From NCBI GenBank assembly GCA_028561875.1, contig JAQQTI010000001.1, positions 372,001 to 436,000 of the forward strand: 64,000 bases of DNA, given 5' to 3'. Under the pieces are notes generated by a model. It was not told where the DNA came from and made no database searches. It saw nothing but the letters and a program-made list of their open reading frames with translations. The translations under genes were made by a program, and so were the position numbers. Position 1 is the first letter of the stretch. Each line of letters begins with the position of its first letter. Source of the DNA: Methanomassiliicoccaceae archaeon COG_1. GTDB lineage: Archaea; Thermoplasmatota; Thermoplasmata; Methanomassiliicoccales; Methanomethylophilaceae. This document shows, piece by piece, positions 52,836 through 61,523 of this stretch.

Positions 52836-52844
52836 GTATATACA
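52836..52844 (-). promoter_or_regulatory. Probable TATA box of the hem operon
   Basis: Minus-strand GTATATACC about 30 bases before the chosen hemA start. If correct, the open reading upstream of 52809 is not translated. Confidence 0.5.
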
Positions 52845-52912
52845 TCCCGCGAATCATCCGTATGCGCCGGGTGCATCTTTACAGTGTGATTCGTAATACC
52901 CGCCGTTCGGCC

Positions 52913-52924
52913 CCTATAAATAAG
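52913..52924 (+). promoter_or_regulatory. TATA box of hisS
   Basis: CCTATAAATAAG lies 25-32 bases before the hisS ATG; the message should be leaderless or nearly so. Confidence 0.65.
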
Positions 52925-52944
52925 CGTCCACCATTGCCAGATGC

Positions 52945-54234
52945 ATGATGCAATCCCCCCGCGGAACCAGGGACTTCTTGCCGGCAGAGCTGGAGAAGAG
53001 GCGCCATTACGAGACCGTCCTCAGGGACGTCGCGCGCAGGTTCGGTTTCGGGGAGATCGGGACCCCAATATTCGAGGAGGCGGAGCTGTTCGTCGCCCGT
53101 TCCGGCCCGAACGTCCTCAAGGAGCTCTACAGCTTCAGGGATAAGGGGGACAGAGAGATTGCCCTCCGTCCGGAAATGACCGCGCCAGTCATCCGCGCCT
53201 TCGTCAACGGTATGAACAGCGAGCCCAAGCCAATCAAGCTCTTCTACTTCGGGCAGTGCTTCCGCTATGAGCGTCCGCAGTCCGGGAGATACAGGGAATT
53301 CTTCCAGTTCGGGGCGGAGATCATCGGTTCGGCGACGCCGCAGACCGACGCCGAAGCAGTCGCCGCGGCGTCCTCGATGATCAGGGCGCTCGGGTTGAAG
53401 AACTACAAACTGCGCATCGGGCACATAGGCATCCTCAGGCAGAGGATCGCGGATATCGGCGTCCCAGGGGAGAAGACCGCCGAGGTGCTGCAGAAGCTCG
53501 ACAAGAAGCTGTACGACGAGGTACGCCCCATGCTCGCGGAGCTCGGGGTCAAGTCGGAGGGTGTGGAGGCGCTCTTCGAACTAACTGAGACAGTAGGCGG
53601 CGTCGAGGTTTTATCTAAGGTGCCTGGCGAGGCCGGCGACTACCTCGGGGAACTCACCAGGATTCTCGGGCGCATGGGCGTCGGTGAGGTCGAGATTGAC
53701 CTCGGTATTGTAAGGGGTCTGGACTACTACACGGGCATGGTCTTCGAGGCGGAGGCCCCCGCATTGGGGGCGGAGAAGCAGATCTGCGGGGGGGGATCCT
53801 ACTCCCTCGCCGAGCTCTTCGGCGGCGAGAAGGTGTTCTCCACCGGCTTCGCCATCGGCTTCGACAGGATCCTTCTCGCCATGGAGGAGGAGGGGATCGC
53901 CTACGAGAGGGAGGGCATCGACGCTTACGTCATTCCCGTCTCCGACGACGTGAGGGACGACGCAGCGGAGGTCGTCACGGAGATAAGGGGCGCCGGGCTC
54001 AGCGCGGACATCGACATCATGGGCCGTAAGATGGGCAAGGCGATGAAGTACGCCGATGCCGTGGGTGCGAGGTACGCCGTGTTCGTTGGGAGGCAGGAGC
54101 TCGGCAGGGGCGCCGTGACCGTCCGCGACATGAAGAGCGGGGAGCAGGCGGAGGTTCCGAGGGACCGGATCCGTGAGAAGCTCAATGGGGGAATGCGAAC
54201 CCCGCGGTCGCGTTTTTCAGTCCGAAGCATGTGA
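52945..54234 (+). CDS. hisS: Histidyl-tRNA synthetase
   Basis: The 429-residue class II enzyme charges tRNA-His. Motif 1 and 2 regions are visible (PIFEEAELFVARSG, RPEMTAPVIRAF, FRYERPQSGRYREFFQFG), the His-specific signature LGIVRGLDYYTGMVFE near 252 and the GGGSYSLAELFGG stretch, and motif 3 FAIGFDRILLAM. The C-terminal anticodon-binding domain spans about 330-415. A second ATG follows directly (52948). Confidence 0.95.
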   Translation: MMQSPRGTRDFLPAELEKRRHYETVLRDVARRFGFGEIGTPIFEEAELFVARSGPNVLKELYSFRDKGDREIALRPEMTAPVIRAFVNGMNSEPKPIKLFYFGQCFRYERPQSGRYREFFQFGAEIIGSATPQTDAEAVAAASSMIRALGLKNYKLRIGHIGILRQRIADIGVPGEKTAEVLQKLDKKLYDEVRPMLAELGVKSEGVEALFELTETVGGVEVLSKVPGEAGDYLGELTRILGRMGVGEVEIDLGIVRGLDYYTGMVFEAEAPALGAEKQICGGGSYSLAELFGGEKVFSTGFAIGFDRILLAMEEEGIAYEREGIDAYVIPVSDDVRDDAAEVVTEIRGAGLSADIDIMGRKMGKAMKYADAVGARYAVFVGRQELGRGAVTVRDMKSGEQAEVPRDRIREKLNGGMRTPRSRFSVRSM

Positions 54235-54356
54235 CAGCCGGGGAGCCGATGGTTGTCGTTAACGTGCAAACATTCGGCTGAACATCACCATAAGTTTCTT
54301 TTTGACCTTCTCCTGCCAAAATCTTTAGAACCACGTAAGCCGCCTTCTATGTGAGG

Positions 54357-54443
54357 ATGACCGTGGTCAGATGCTACGTCCTCACCAAGGAGGTGGGCGG
54401 AGGAACCAGGTCACAGGCCCGCGCCCGACGAAAACAAATATAG
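54357..54443 (+). other. Short ORF (28 codons) upstream of thrS
   Basis: Between hisS and thrS a 28-codon frame starts 30 bases after an A/T-rich patch (AAAATCTTTAGAACC, about 54319-54333) and ends at TAG. It encodes MTVVRCYVLTKEVGGGTRSQ and an arginine-rich tail. It may be a chance frame, a gene remnant or a leader; three of 28 codons are Thr. No other gene is visible in 54235-54501. Confidence 0.2.
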
Positions 54444-54501
54444 AGGGAGGGCAAATAGGGAGGCCCAACGCCTGTTGTATGGGCGGGAAAGGGATTACCC
54501 A

Positions 54502-56259
54502 ATGAAAGCGTTACTTAGCGACGGCAGCGTCGTCGAGAAGGAGGACGGACTTCCTGTTCTCAGGCACACGACCTCACACGTGCTCGCGCAGGCCGTAAAG
54601 AGGCTGTATCCGGAAGCGAAACTGTCCATCGGGCCAGCCATCGAGAACGGGTTCTACTACGACTTCGACAGGGAGGGCGGGTTCACCGAGGAGGACCTTC
54701 TCGGGATCGAGGCCGAGATGAAGAAGATTGTGAAAGAGAACCTCAAGCTGGAGACCTTCACGCTCCCCCGCGACGAAGCCATAGCGCTCATGAGGGACAG
54801 AGGCGAAGACTACAAGGTCGAGCTCATAAAGGACCTTCCCGACGAGGAACCGATCTCGTTTTACAGGCAGGGCGAGTTCACCGACCTCTGCGCCGGCCCC
54901 CACGTCCTCTATACCAAGCAGTGTAAGGCTTTCAAGCTCACCTCCGTAGCCGGCGCGTACTGGCGCGGCGACGAGCACAACAAGATGCTCACCCGCATCT
55001 ACGGCACCGTGTGGGAGAGCAAGGAGGACCTCGACAGGCACCTCGCTATGCTCGAGGAGGCCAAGAGGAGAGACCACCGCCGGCTGGGGAAGGAGCTGGG
55101 CATGTTCATGTTCTCCGAGGAGGGCCCGGGGTTTCCGTTCTTCCTGCCCAACGGCATGATCCTCAAGAACATCCTGCTCGGCTACTGGAGGGAAGTCCAC
55201 GCTCCCGCAGGGTACAAAGAAATCTCCACCCCGCTGATTCTGAACAAGCATCTGTGGGAGATGTCTGGCCACTGGGACCACTACAAGGACAATATGTACA
55301 CCACCGATATAGACGACGAGCCCTACTGCATCAAGCCGATGAACTGTCCCGGTTCGACCATCGTCTTCGCCAGCGAGTCCCGCTCTTACAGGGACCTGCC
55401 GTTGAGGCTCGGGGAGTTCGGCGTCGTGCACAGGCACGAGAGGTCAGGCACCTTGCACGGCCTGTTCAGGGTGAGATGTTTCACGCAGGACGACTCCCAC
55501 ATCTACGCGGCCCCCGAGCAGATCGAGTCCGAGATCACCAACATCGTCCACCTCATAGACGGTATGTACAGCCAGTTCGGATTCAGGTATCGCGTGGAGC
55601 TGTCCACCCGTCCGGAGGATTCCATGGGTTCCGACGAGGATTGGGAGAACGCCACGTACGGCCTCAAGCACGCCCTGGAATCGCTCGGATTAGACTACAC
55701 GATCAACGAGGGAGACGGCGCGTTCTACGGTCCGAAGATCGACTTCCATCTGGAGGACTCCATCGGCAGGACCTGGCAGTGCGGAACCATCCAGCTAGAC
55801 TTCCAGATGCCGCAGAGGTTCGGCCTGGAGTATGTCGGTGCGGACGGCCTCAAGCATCACCCCATCATGATCCACCGTGTGGTGTTCGGCTCCGTCGAGA
55901 GGTTCATGGGCATCCTCATCGAGCACTACGCCGGCAAGTTCCCCGTGTGGCTCGCGCCAGTGCAGGTGAAGGTCCTCTCAGTCTCCGAGAAGTCCCGCGA
56001 TTACGCCGGGAAAGTGGCTGCGCAGCTCATGGCCGCTGGCATCCGCGCCGAGAACGACGCGAGGGACGAGAAGATCGGCTACAAGATCCGCGAGGCGCAA
56101 CTGGAGAGGGTCCCGTATATGCTCGTCATCGGTGAGAAGGAGGCCGAGAGCGGCGATTCCGTCGCCCCGCGTGGCAGGGACAGGGGAGACCTCGGCATGT
56201 GTAAGACCGAGGACTTCATTGCCCTCGTCAAGAAGCAGACCGCCGAGCGCAAGGATTGA
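54502..56259 (+). CDS. thrS: Threonyl-tRNA synthetase, bacterial type without TGS domain
   Basis: The 585-residue enzyme charges tRNA-Thr. The N-terminal editing (SAD) domain is of the bacterial/eukaryotic kind, with the HTTSHVLAQAVK histidines near residues 22-26 and the TDLCAGPHV motif near 132; most archaea use an unrelated editing domain. The catalytic zinc ligands are in KPMNCPGST, DDSHIY and MIHRVVFGS. The TGS domain found before the editing domain in bacteria is missing; only about 20 residues (MKALLSDGSVVEKEDG) precede it. I chose the ATG at 54502; a TTG at 54475 is in frame. Confidence 0.94.
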   Translation: MKALLSDGSVVEKEDGLPVLRHTTSHVLAQAVKRLYPEAKLSIGPAIENGFYYDFDREGGFTEEDLLGIEAEMKKIVKENLKLETFTLPRDEAIALMRDRGEDYKVELIKDLPDEEPISFYRQGEFTDLCAGPHVLYTKQCKAFKLTSVAGAYWRGDEHNKMLTRIYGTVWESKEDLDRHLAMLEEAKRRDHRRLGKELGMFMFSEEGPGFPFFLPNGMILKNILLGYWREVHAPAGYKEISTPLILNKHLWEMSGHWDHYKDNMYTTDIDDEPYCIKPMNCPGSTIVFASESRSYRDLPLRLGEFGVVHRHERSGTLHGLFRVRCFTQDDSHIYAAPEQIESEITNIVHLIDGMYSQFGFRYRVELSTRPEDSMGSDEDWENATYGLKHALESLGLDYTINEGDGAFYGPKIDFHLEDSIGRTWQCGTIQLDFQMPQRFGLEYVGADGLKHHPIMIHRVVFGSVERFMGILIEHYAGKFPVWLAPVQVKVLSVSEKSRDYAGKVAAQLMAAGIRAENDARDEKIGYKIREAQLERVPYMLVIGEKEAESGDSVAPRGRDRGDLGMCKTEDFIALVKKQTAERKD

Positions 56260-56295
56260 AATATCGGACTCCGCCCTCGGAGACCGATATTTCAA
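56256..56295 (+). terminator. Long hairpin after thrS
   Basis: TTGAAATATCGG and its exact complement CCGATATTTCAA enclose an inner 5-bp stem (CTCCG/CGGAG) with a 4-base loop; only one A-A mismatch interrupts a 17-bp duplex. It starts inside the thrS stop codon. Confidence 0.6.
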
Positions 56296-56337
56296 CTCGC
56301 CACGTGCCGATCGCATCGCATGGCCGCGTAGGATGTT

Positions 56338-57177
56338 TCACGCGGTCTTGGGGTCCGTGTTCTCCATGCAGTATGCTACGTACTCTCCGACTGCGTCTAG
56401 TAGCTTCTTACGCAGGGATTTCTTCCCGAATCTCCCGGCGAGCGCAACCCTGTAGGTGAGCTGCAGGGATTCCTGTATCTGCGAGTAGCGGTCGGGATAA
56501 TCCCCACCCCATCCCTCAGCGAGCCGGTCGAGGTCAGCGGAGGACATGCCCTCCATCGCCTCCCCAAGGGTCTTGGCGTATGCGTCGAACATGCCCGCGA
56601 AGGCGCAGGCGTACTTCGCAGCCATCTTCGGCTTTATCCGTCCCCTCTTCATTCCCAGGGCGGATTCCGTAACAGCCGCCCCGAGGTCCGCCGCGTCGGC
56701 GCACCTCTTCTTGATGTGGCGCACGTCGGGGGAATACCTCATGAACCCGAGGACAGAGTACGACGCCGCAGTGTAGAGCATGAGAAGTTCGTCGGCGCTC
56801 TCGGTATCCGGGATCCTCTCCGCGATGCCGCGGTAGACCTCGTCTGTGAGACCCCGGTCCGCGTCGGGCTGCTTCACCCAAAGTTCCATCTCCACGTCGC
56901 CGATGAGGTTGGTGGGCGGCACCTCTCCGTTCTCTGCCATCGCCACGACGCAGGAGACAGTCTTCCCGACGACGGTGTCACAGAACCTTCCGAGATACTT
57001 GGCGCGGTCGTCGTCGAAGCGGTCGACCGCCTCTGACCAGTAGTCGACGGCAGAGACGATGTCCCCCTCCTCCGCCTTGGCGTCTCCCATCCTCGCGTAG
57101 TCGCGCCAATTGTCGCCGTCGGGGCGCTTGAGCAAGTTCTCCTCATGAGACTCTTCCCTCTTCTTTCTGAACAGCAT
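56338..57177 (-). CDS. Unknown helical protein (279 aa)
   Basis: An all-helical, charged protein without a recognised family. The first 60 residues look like one TPR-type repeat (DYARMGDAKAEEGDIVSAVDYWSEAVDRF); the rest consists of amphipathic helices, with DELLMLYTAASYSVLGFMRY near 135 and AAKYACAFAGMFDAYAKTLG near 195. No signal peptide or membrane segment. It is encoded directly downstream of the DEAD-box helicase, whose open frame runs on over its first 304 bases. Confidence 0.75.
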   Translation of the reverse strand: MLFRKKREESHEENLLKRPDGDNWRDYARMGDAKAEEGDIVSAVDYWSEAVDRFDDDRAKYLGRFCDTVVGKTVSCVVAMAENGEVPPTNLIGDVEMELWVKQPDADRGLTDEVYRGIAERIPDTESADELLMLYTAASYSVLGFMRYSPDVRHIKKRCADAADLGAAVTESALGMKRGRIKPKMAAKYACAFAGMFDAYAKTLGEAMEGMSSADLDRLAEGWGGDYPDRYSQIQESLQLTYRVALAGRFGKKSLRKKLLDAVGEYVAYCMENTDPKTA

Positions 57178-58634
57178 AATCGCTCCTTCTCCTTGATCTT
57201 CTCCGAGTAGCGTTTCTTCTTCGGGGCGCGTCCGGCTTTCACCGGGATTCCTCCGAACAGGCTGCCGTCCACCGCTTCGACGATGGCGTCGGCAGAATCG
57301 GCCGGAATCTCGACGAAGGACTCCGTCTCGCCGAGGCCCACCTTGCCGACTTCGTCCTCGCCTAATCCCGCGCGGGAGCGGACGAAGTCGGCGATTTGCG
57401 TGCGGTTGACGCCGTTCGCCTTACCTATCGATACGGATAGCGACGCCGTACCCCTCTCGACCTTACCGACGGGAGATGCTCCCGCCCTGCCGCACCTCAT
57501 CACCAGATGCTCGGCTTCGAAGGGTCCGATTCCCTCGACTCCCACCTTCCGCATCCGCATTCCGGTCTCTTCCTCGTAGAGCGGGATGAGACCCCTCTCC
57601 CTATTCGTGATGAGGGATACAGACACGCCCTCTCTCCCGGCCCGGCCGGTCCTGCCGATCCGGTGGAGGTAGGTCTCAGGGTCCTTCGGCGAGTCGAAGT
57701 TGACGACCAGGTCGATGTCCGAGACGTCGAGTCCCCTCGCCGCCACATCGGTGGCGATGAGGATGAGCACCCTGTTTTCGCGGAAACCCTCCGTGACCCT
57801 CTCGCGTAGGCTCTGCGGCATGTCACCGTGGAGCGTCCCCACCCGGCGGTCGCCCCTCATCTCCTGGAACAGGGAGTCTACCATCGACCTAGTGGCACAG
57901 AAAACGATGGACTTGGGGTTGCCCTTGGAGAGGATATCCGAAAGCAGTCCTCTCTTCTCCTCCCTCTTGCAGAGGACGTAGTACTGTTTAGTGAGCCCGG
58001 TGACGGGGGAGTCGGACGACACGTCCACGGCCTCCGCATCACGGGTCATCAATTCGGCGAGCCTCTCGACGCGGGGGGCCATGGTGGCCGAGAAGAACAG
58101 CGTCTGCCTCTCATGGGGGAGAAGATCCAGTATCCTATTCAGGTCCTCCTCAAAGCCCATGTCTAACATGCGGTCGGCCTCGTCAAGGATAGCGATGCTC
58201 ACGGCGGAGAGGTCCAGCGCGCCGCGTTCCGCAAGGTCCAGCGTGCGGCCGGGGGTGCCGACCACCACGTCGGTCCCGCGTCTGAGGGCGTCGGCCTGCC
58301 TGCGGATATCCGCCCCGCCGTAGACGGCGACGCAGGTGTGTCCTGTACTCTTGGAGAGTTTCCTCATCTCTCCCTCGACCTGCATGGCCAGCTCGCGGGT
58401 GGGAGTCAGCACGATGGAGGCGGGGGCCTTGCCCCCGGCCGACGTCGCGCCGAGGACGATTAGCGAGTACGCCCCAGTCTTGCCGGTGCCGGTCTGCGCC
58501 TTGACGACGAGATCCCTTCCGGCGAGCCCCGGGGGGATGGATGCAATCTGCACGGGGGTGGGCTCCGTCCATCCCATCCGACCGGCGGCGGTTGCTGTTC
58601 CCGGACTGACGCCGAGGTCTTCGAATCCCGTCAT
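56874..58634 (-). CDS. DEAD-box RNA helicase, frame overruns the next gene
   Basis: An ATP-dependent RNA helicase with all core motifs: Q motif and TPVQIASIP, AQTGTGKTGA, PTRELAMQ, GTPGRTLD, DEADRMLDMGF, SATMAP, then ARGLDVSDIDLV and HRIGRTGRAGR. A basic RNA-binding C-terminal domain (DbpA/CsdA-like, about 400-475) follows, ending APKKKRYSEKIKEKER. No stop is met there; the frame continues about 100 residues through the downstream gene in another phase, giving Ser/Arg/Thr-rich sequence. The real end is probably near 57180. The ATG at 58634 follows the preceding gene by five bases. Confidence 0.9.
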   Translation of the reverse strand: MTGFEDLGVSPGTATAAGRMGWTEPTPVQIASIPPGLAGRDLVVKAQTGTGKTGAYSLIVLGATSAGGKAPASIVLTPTRELAMQVEGEMRKLSKSTGHTCVAVYGGADIRRQADALRRGTDVVVGTPGRTLDLAERGALDLSAVSIAILDEADRMLDMGFEEDLNRILDLLPHERQTLFFSATMAPRVERLAELMTRDAEAVDVSSDSPVTGLTKQYYVLCKREEKRGLLSDILSKGNPKSIVFCATRSMVDSLFQEMRGDRRVGTLHGDMPQSLRERVTEGFRENRVLILIATDVAARGLDVSDIDLVVNFDSPKDPETYLHRIGRTGRAGREGVSVSLITNRERGLIPLYEEETGMRMRKVGVEGIGPFEAEHLVMRCGRAGASPVGKVERGTASLSVSIGKANGVNRTQIADFVRSRAGLGEDEVGKVGLGETESFVEIPADSADAIVEAVDGSLFGGIPVKAGRAPKKKRYSEKIKEKERLCCSERRGKSLMRRTCSSAPTATIGATTRGWETPRRRRGTSSLPSTTGQRRSTASTTTAPSISEGSVTPSSGRLSPASWRWQRTERCRPPTSSATWRWNFG

Positions 58635-58639
58635 CTGGC

Positions 58640-59326
58640 TCAGTTTTTGCCGACGGTCTCCTCCGCCGACTGTATGCACCTTGTCAGGACGGAGTAGGCG
58701 TTAATCATATCCGGCTCGTTGACGATGAATATCGTGTCGGTGTGGCACGATACGGTCTCCTCGATGTTTATCCCGGCGTCGGAGAGGTTGGTGATCAGAT
58801 AAGCGATGACGCCGGCGGTGTCGACGATCTTTTCCGGGGACTTCACGACAATCTCGACCAGGTCCTCCCTTACCTTTATTATGTTGAACCGGCCGACGGT
58901 GTCCATGATCCTGTCCTTCAGCATGCGCTCAGCGATGATCGTGACGGCGGACGCGGACTGGACGCACTGCATGATGGAGTTCTCGTTCCAGAGGTCCTTG
59001 AAGAGGTTGTCCATCTTGTGCAGGACGGTCCAGTCGTTCTTGGCCGTGACGATGCAGGTCTTGGTGCGCATCTCCAGTCTGCTGTCCTTCAGGACTGACA
59101 GGATGGCCATCTCATGGTCTGTGGTGATGCTGAGCTTAGATGCGTACCTGCGGCAAGCGATCATAAGCGCCTCCTCGTTGCCGACGCCGAGGTCTCTCAT
59201 TATGAGACGTGCCAGAGAGGAGTAGTTAATCAGCCCCTTCGTTATGCAGTCCTTGATGCTCGGGTGGGCGTCGATGTACACCCTCGTCCTCTCAGCGAGG
59301 CTCTCGTGGGACGCCGGTTCTGTCAT
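58640..59326 (-). CDS. Archaeal ACT-like regulatory protein (228 aa)
   Basis: The N-terminal half is helical (ERTRVYIDAHPSIKDCIT, LINYSSLARLIMRDLG), followed from about residue 75 by two ACT-like alpha/beta units (SKLSITTDHEMAILSVLKDS, then IIKVREDLVEIVVKSPEKIV and GINIEETVSCHTDTIFIVNE). Proteins of this type are found across euryarchaea and are thought to regulate amino-acid metabolism; the ligand is unknown. The start at 59326 is set by a TATA box (CATATATACT, minus strand, 59347-59356) and matches the family; a longer reading to 59635 overlaps argD and is not used. Confidence 0.8.
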   Translation of the reverse strand: MTEPASHESLAERTRVYIDAHPSIKDCITKGLINYSSLARLIMRDLGVGNEEALMIACRRYASKLSITTDHEMAILSVLKDSRLEMRTKTCIVTAKNDWTVLHKMDNLFKDLWNENSIMQCVQSASAVTIIAERMLKDRIMDTVGRFNIIKVREDLVEIVVKSPEKIVDTAGVIAYLITNLSDAGINIEETVSCHTDTIFIVNEPDMINAYSVLTRCIQSAEETVGKN

Positions 59327-59346
59327 GCCGCGGCCATCGGGGTCAT

Positions 59347-59356
59347 AGTATATATG
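59347..59356 (-). promoter_or_regulatory. TATA box of the ACT-like/helicase unit
   Basis: Minus-strand CATATATACT, 21-30 bases before the ATG at 59326, predicting a leaderless message. Confidence 0.6.
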
Positions 59357-59411
59357 TTCGTTTTGGGACACATCGTTCACATTAACCGAACGATCTCGAT
59401 AGGACGTCCTG

Positions 59412-60692
59412 TCAGCGCTCACCGTATCCAAGCTCGCGACCGCCATCCAATGTCGGGCAGAGGGTCCCACAAGGAATCCGTAATCTGAGGATCGAGAAGG
59501 CTCTGCGGCCTCGGAGTCTGGCGACGGCGTCCCTGAATGCGTCCATGAAGACATCCTTTTCCTCGTCCGAGAAGATGAGCGGGGGAATAATCCTAACGGT
59601 GCTCCCGTGGCAGACGTTGGCAAGCACGCCGCCATCCATCATGGATTTGCGCACGGCGTTCGCCGATTCGGGGGAGTCCATCTCAACACCCATGATGAAG
59701 CCGATGCCCCTGACGTCCCTGATCTTCGGCGAGGAGACCTCAGCGAGCTCCCTCTTCCACTCCGTGCCGACCCTCATCACGTTGCCGAGGAGGCCGTCGC
59801 GGGTTATGATGTCGATTACGGCGCATCCCGAGGCGCAAACCAGCGGGTTGCCGCCGAAGGTGGTACCGTGCGTCCCCGGGCCCATGACTTCGGCGATTTC
59901 GGCGGTGGTCATCACCGCGCCGATGGGCATGCCGGCGGCGAGCCCCTTCGCGGCGGTGATCATGTCCGGGACTATGCCGTAGTTGTCCACGCACCACCAC
60001 TTGCCCGTCCTGCCTACTCCGGTCTGCACCTCGTCGACGATCATCAGTACGCCGTTGTCGGTGCAGAGGTCCCTCACGCCCCGAAGGAAGTCGGGATCGC
60101 CCATCCTCACGCCACCCTCACCCTGTATCCCTTCTATGAGGAGGCAGGCGGTGTCGCGGTCGATGAGAGATTTAACCGACTCGAGATCGTTGTACTCGTA
60201 GTACCTGTAGCAGTCGGAGATGAGGGGTTCGAACCCGGACTGGTATTTCTTCTGACCGGTGGCGCCCAGAGAAGCGGAGGTCCTGCCGTGGAAGCCGTTC
60301 AGGGCGGCCATGACCTTGTGCCTCCCGGTGTACTTCATGGCGGTCTTCATCGCGCCCTCGTTGGCCTCGGCGCCGCTGTTGCAGAACAGGGTGCGGATGA
60401 TGGGGTCAGGGGTGATGCCGGCGAGCTTCTGCGCGAGCATCGCCTGCTCCTTCACGTAGTAGAGGTTCGACACGTGCACCAGGTGCGATACCTGGTCGCG
60501 CATGCTCTTCACCCAGCCGGGGTGGGAGTGGCCCAGGGAGCACACCGCGATGCCGGCGACGGCGTCGAGGTACTTCTTCCCGTCCAGGCTGTAGAGGTAG
60601 CACCCCTCTCCCCTCTCGAAGCAGAGGTCGAGGCGCCCGTAGTTCTGGAACAGGTACTCGTTGCTAAGCTCTCTTACTGTACTGAAATCCAT
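59412..60692 (-). CDS. argD: Acetylornithine aminotransferase
   Basis: ArgD transfers an amino group from glutamate to N-acetylglutamate semialdehyde in arginine synthesis. The 426-residue PLP enzyme shows FCNSGAEANEGAMKTA near 103, NGFHGRTSASLGATGQKKY near 132, MIVDEVQTGVGRTGKW near 217 and the PLP lysine in ITAAKGLAAGMPIGAV near 248. The last 30 residues (after ARLRGRR) look non-family, so the natural end may be earlier. It overlaps argB by 29 bases. Confidence 0.94.
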   Translation of the reverse strand: MDFSTVRELSNEYLFQNYGRLDLCFERGEGCYLYSLDGKKYLDAVAGIAVCSLGHSHPGWVKSMRDQVSHLVHVSNLYYVKEQAMLAQKLAGITPDPIIRTLFCNSGAEANEGAMKTAMKYTGRHKVMAALNGFHGRTSASLGATGQKKYQSGFEPLISDCYRYYEYNDLESVKSLIDRDTACLLIEGIQGEGGVRMGDPDFLRGVRDLCTDNGVLMIVDEVQTGVGRTGKWWCVDNYGIVPDMITAAKGLAAGMPIGAVMTTAEIAEVMGPGTHGTTFGGNPLVCASGCAVIDIITRDGLLGNVMRVGTEWKRELAEVSSPKIRDVRGIGFIMGVEMDSPESANAVRKSMMDGGVLANVCHGSTVRIIPPLIFSDEEKDVFMDAFRDAVARLRGRRAFSILRLRIPCGTLCPTLDGGRELGYGER

Positions 60693-61518
60693 TTAGACCC
60701 CTTCGTCTTACGATGAGCGTGCCCCGGGGCTTGCCCTCGAACACGTCGATCACGATGTTTTCTGGGTTTTTGCCGTCCACCATGCGTACGGCCTCGGCGC
60801 CGGCGAGGACCGCCCTGCGGCACGCCTCCACTTTGGGGATCATCCCGCCGGAGATGGTTCCGTCGGAGATCAGCCTGTCGATGTCGGAAAGGGAGACCCT
60901 ATCTATCTTGGACGATGGGTCGTGCAAGTCGCGGAGGATACCCGGGACGTCGGTTATGGCGATCATCTCTCTGCACCCGATCCCGGCGGCTATGCCTGCC
61001 GCCATCGTGTCGGCGTTGACGTTGAGATGCGTGACCCCGTCGGACCCTACGGGATATATGACGGGGACGATGCCCTCATCAACGATGTCGTAGATCGTCT
61101 GCGCGTCGACGTCGGTCACATCTCCGAGGTAGCCCATGTCCACCTCCTTCTCGACGCCGTCCTCGCAAATTCTGAACGGTTCCCTCCTCCTCGACTCGGT
61201 GAAGAAGTAGGCCGGCATGCCTACCGCCCTGACGCTCTCAGCCTCGAGGGCGGCGACTAGCCTGCCGTTGATGGCGCGGAGGACGGTCTCGACGCAGTCT
61301 AGTGCGGCGATATCGGTCTTCCTTTGACCGGCGACCATTACGGGCTTCAGCCCACGCTTCTCCATCTCGGCGGAAATCTCCTTCCCGCCACCGTGGACGA
61401 TGACGATGCTAAACCCCCGCGAGACGAGTTGCGCCACCTCTCCGAAGAGGCGCCGAAGGCCTTCGGCGTCGGAGACGGTGTTCCCGCCGAATTTGAGAAG
61501 GTAGAGTCTTCTGTCCAT
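60664..61518 (-). CDS. argB: Acetylglutamate kinase
   Basis: ArgB phosphorylates N-acetylglutamate. The 284-residue protein has the amino-acid kinase hallmarks: KFGGNTVSD at residues 9-17, VHGGGKEIS near 41 and the NVNADTMAAGIA region near 166, with the C-terminal MIPKVEACRRAVLAGAEAVRMVDG. It lacks the long N-terminal helix that makes arginine-sensitive forms hexameric. The stop is a TAG, uncommon here, lying inside argD. Confidence 0.95.
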   Translation of the reverse strand: MDRRLYLLKFGGNTVSDAEGLRRLFGEVAQLVSRGFSIVIVHGGGKEISAEMEKRGLKPVMVAGQRKTDIAALDCVETVLRAINGRLVAALEAESVRAVGMPAYFFTESRRREPFRICEDGVEKEVDMGYLGDVTDVDAQTIYDIVDEGIVPVIYPVGSDGVTHLNVNADTMAAGIAAGIGCREMIAITDVPGILRDLHDPSSKIDRVSLSDIDRLISDGTISGGMIPKVEACRRAVLAGAEAVRMVDGKNPENIVIDVFEGKPRGTLIVRRRGLNGFQYSKRA

Positions 61519-61523
61519 CTGAA

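Noticed and set aside
58640-59635. Longer N-terminus of the ACT-like protein (to 59635)
   Set aside because: The extra 103 residues are Ser/Pro/Arg-rich, overlap argD by 224 bases and lie upstream of the TATA box at 59347-59356.
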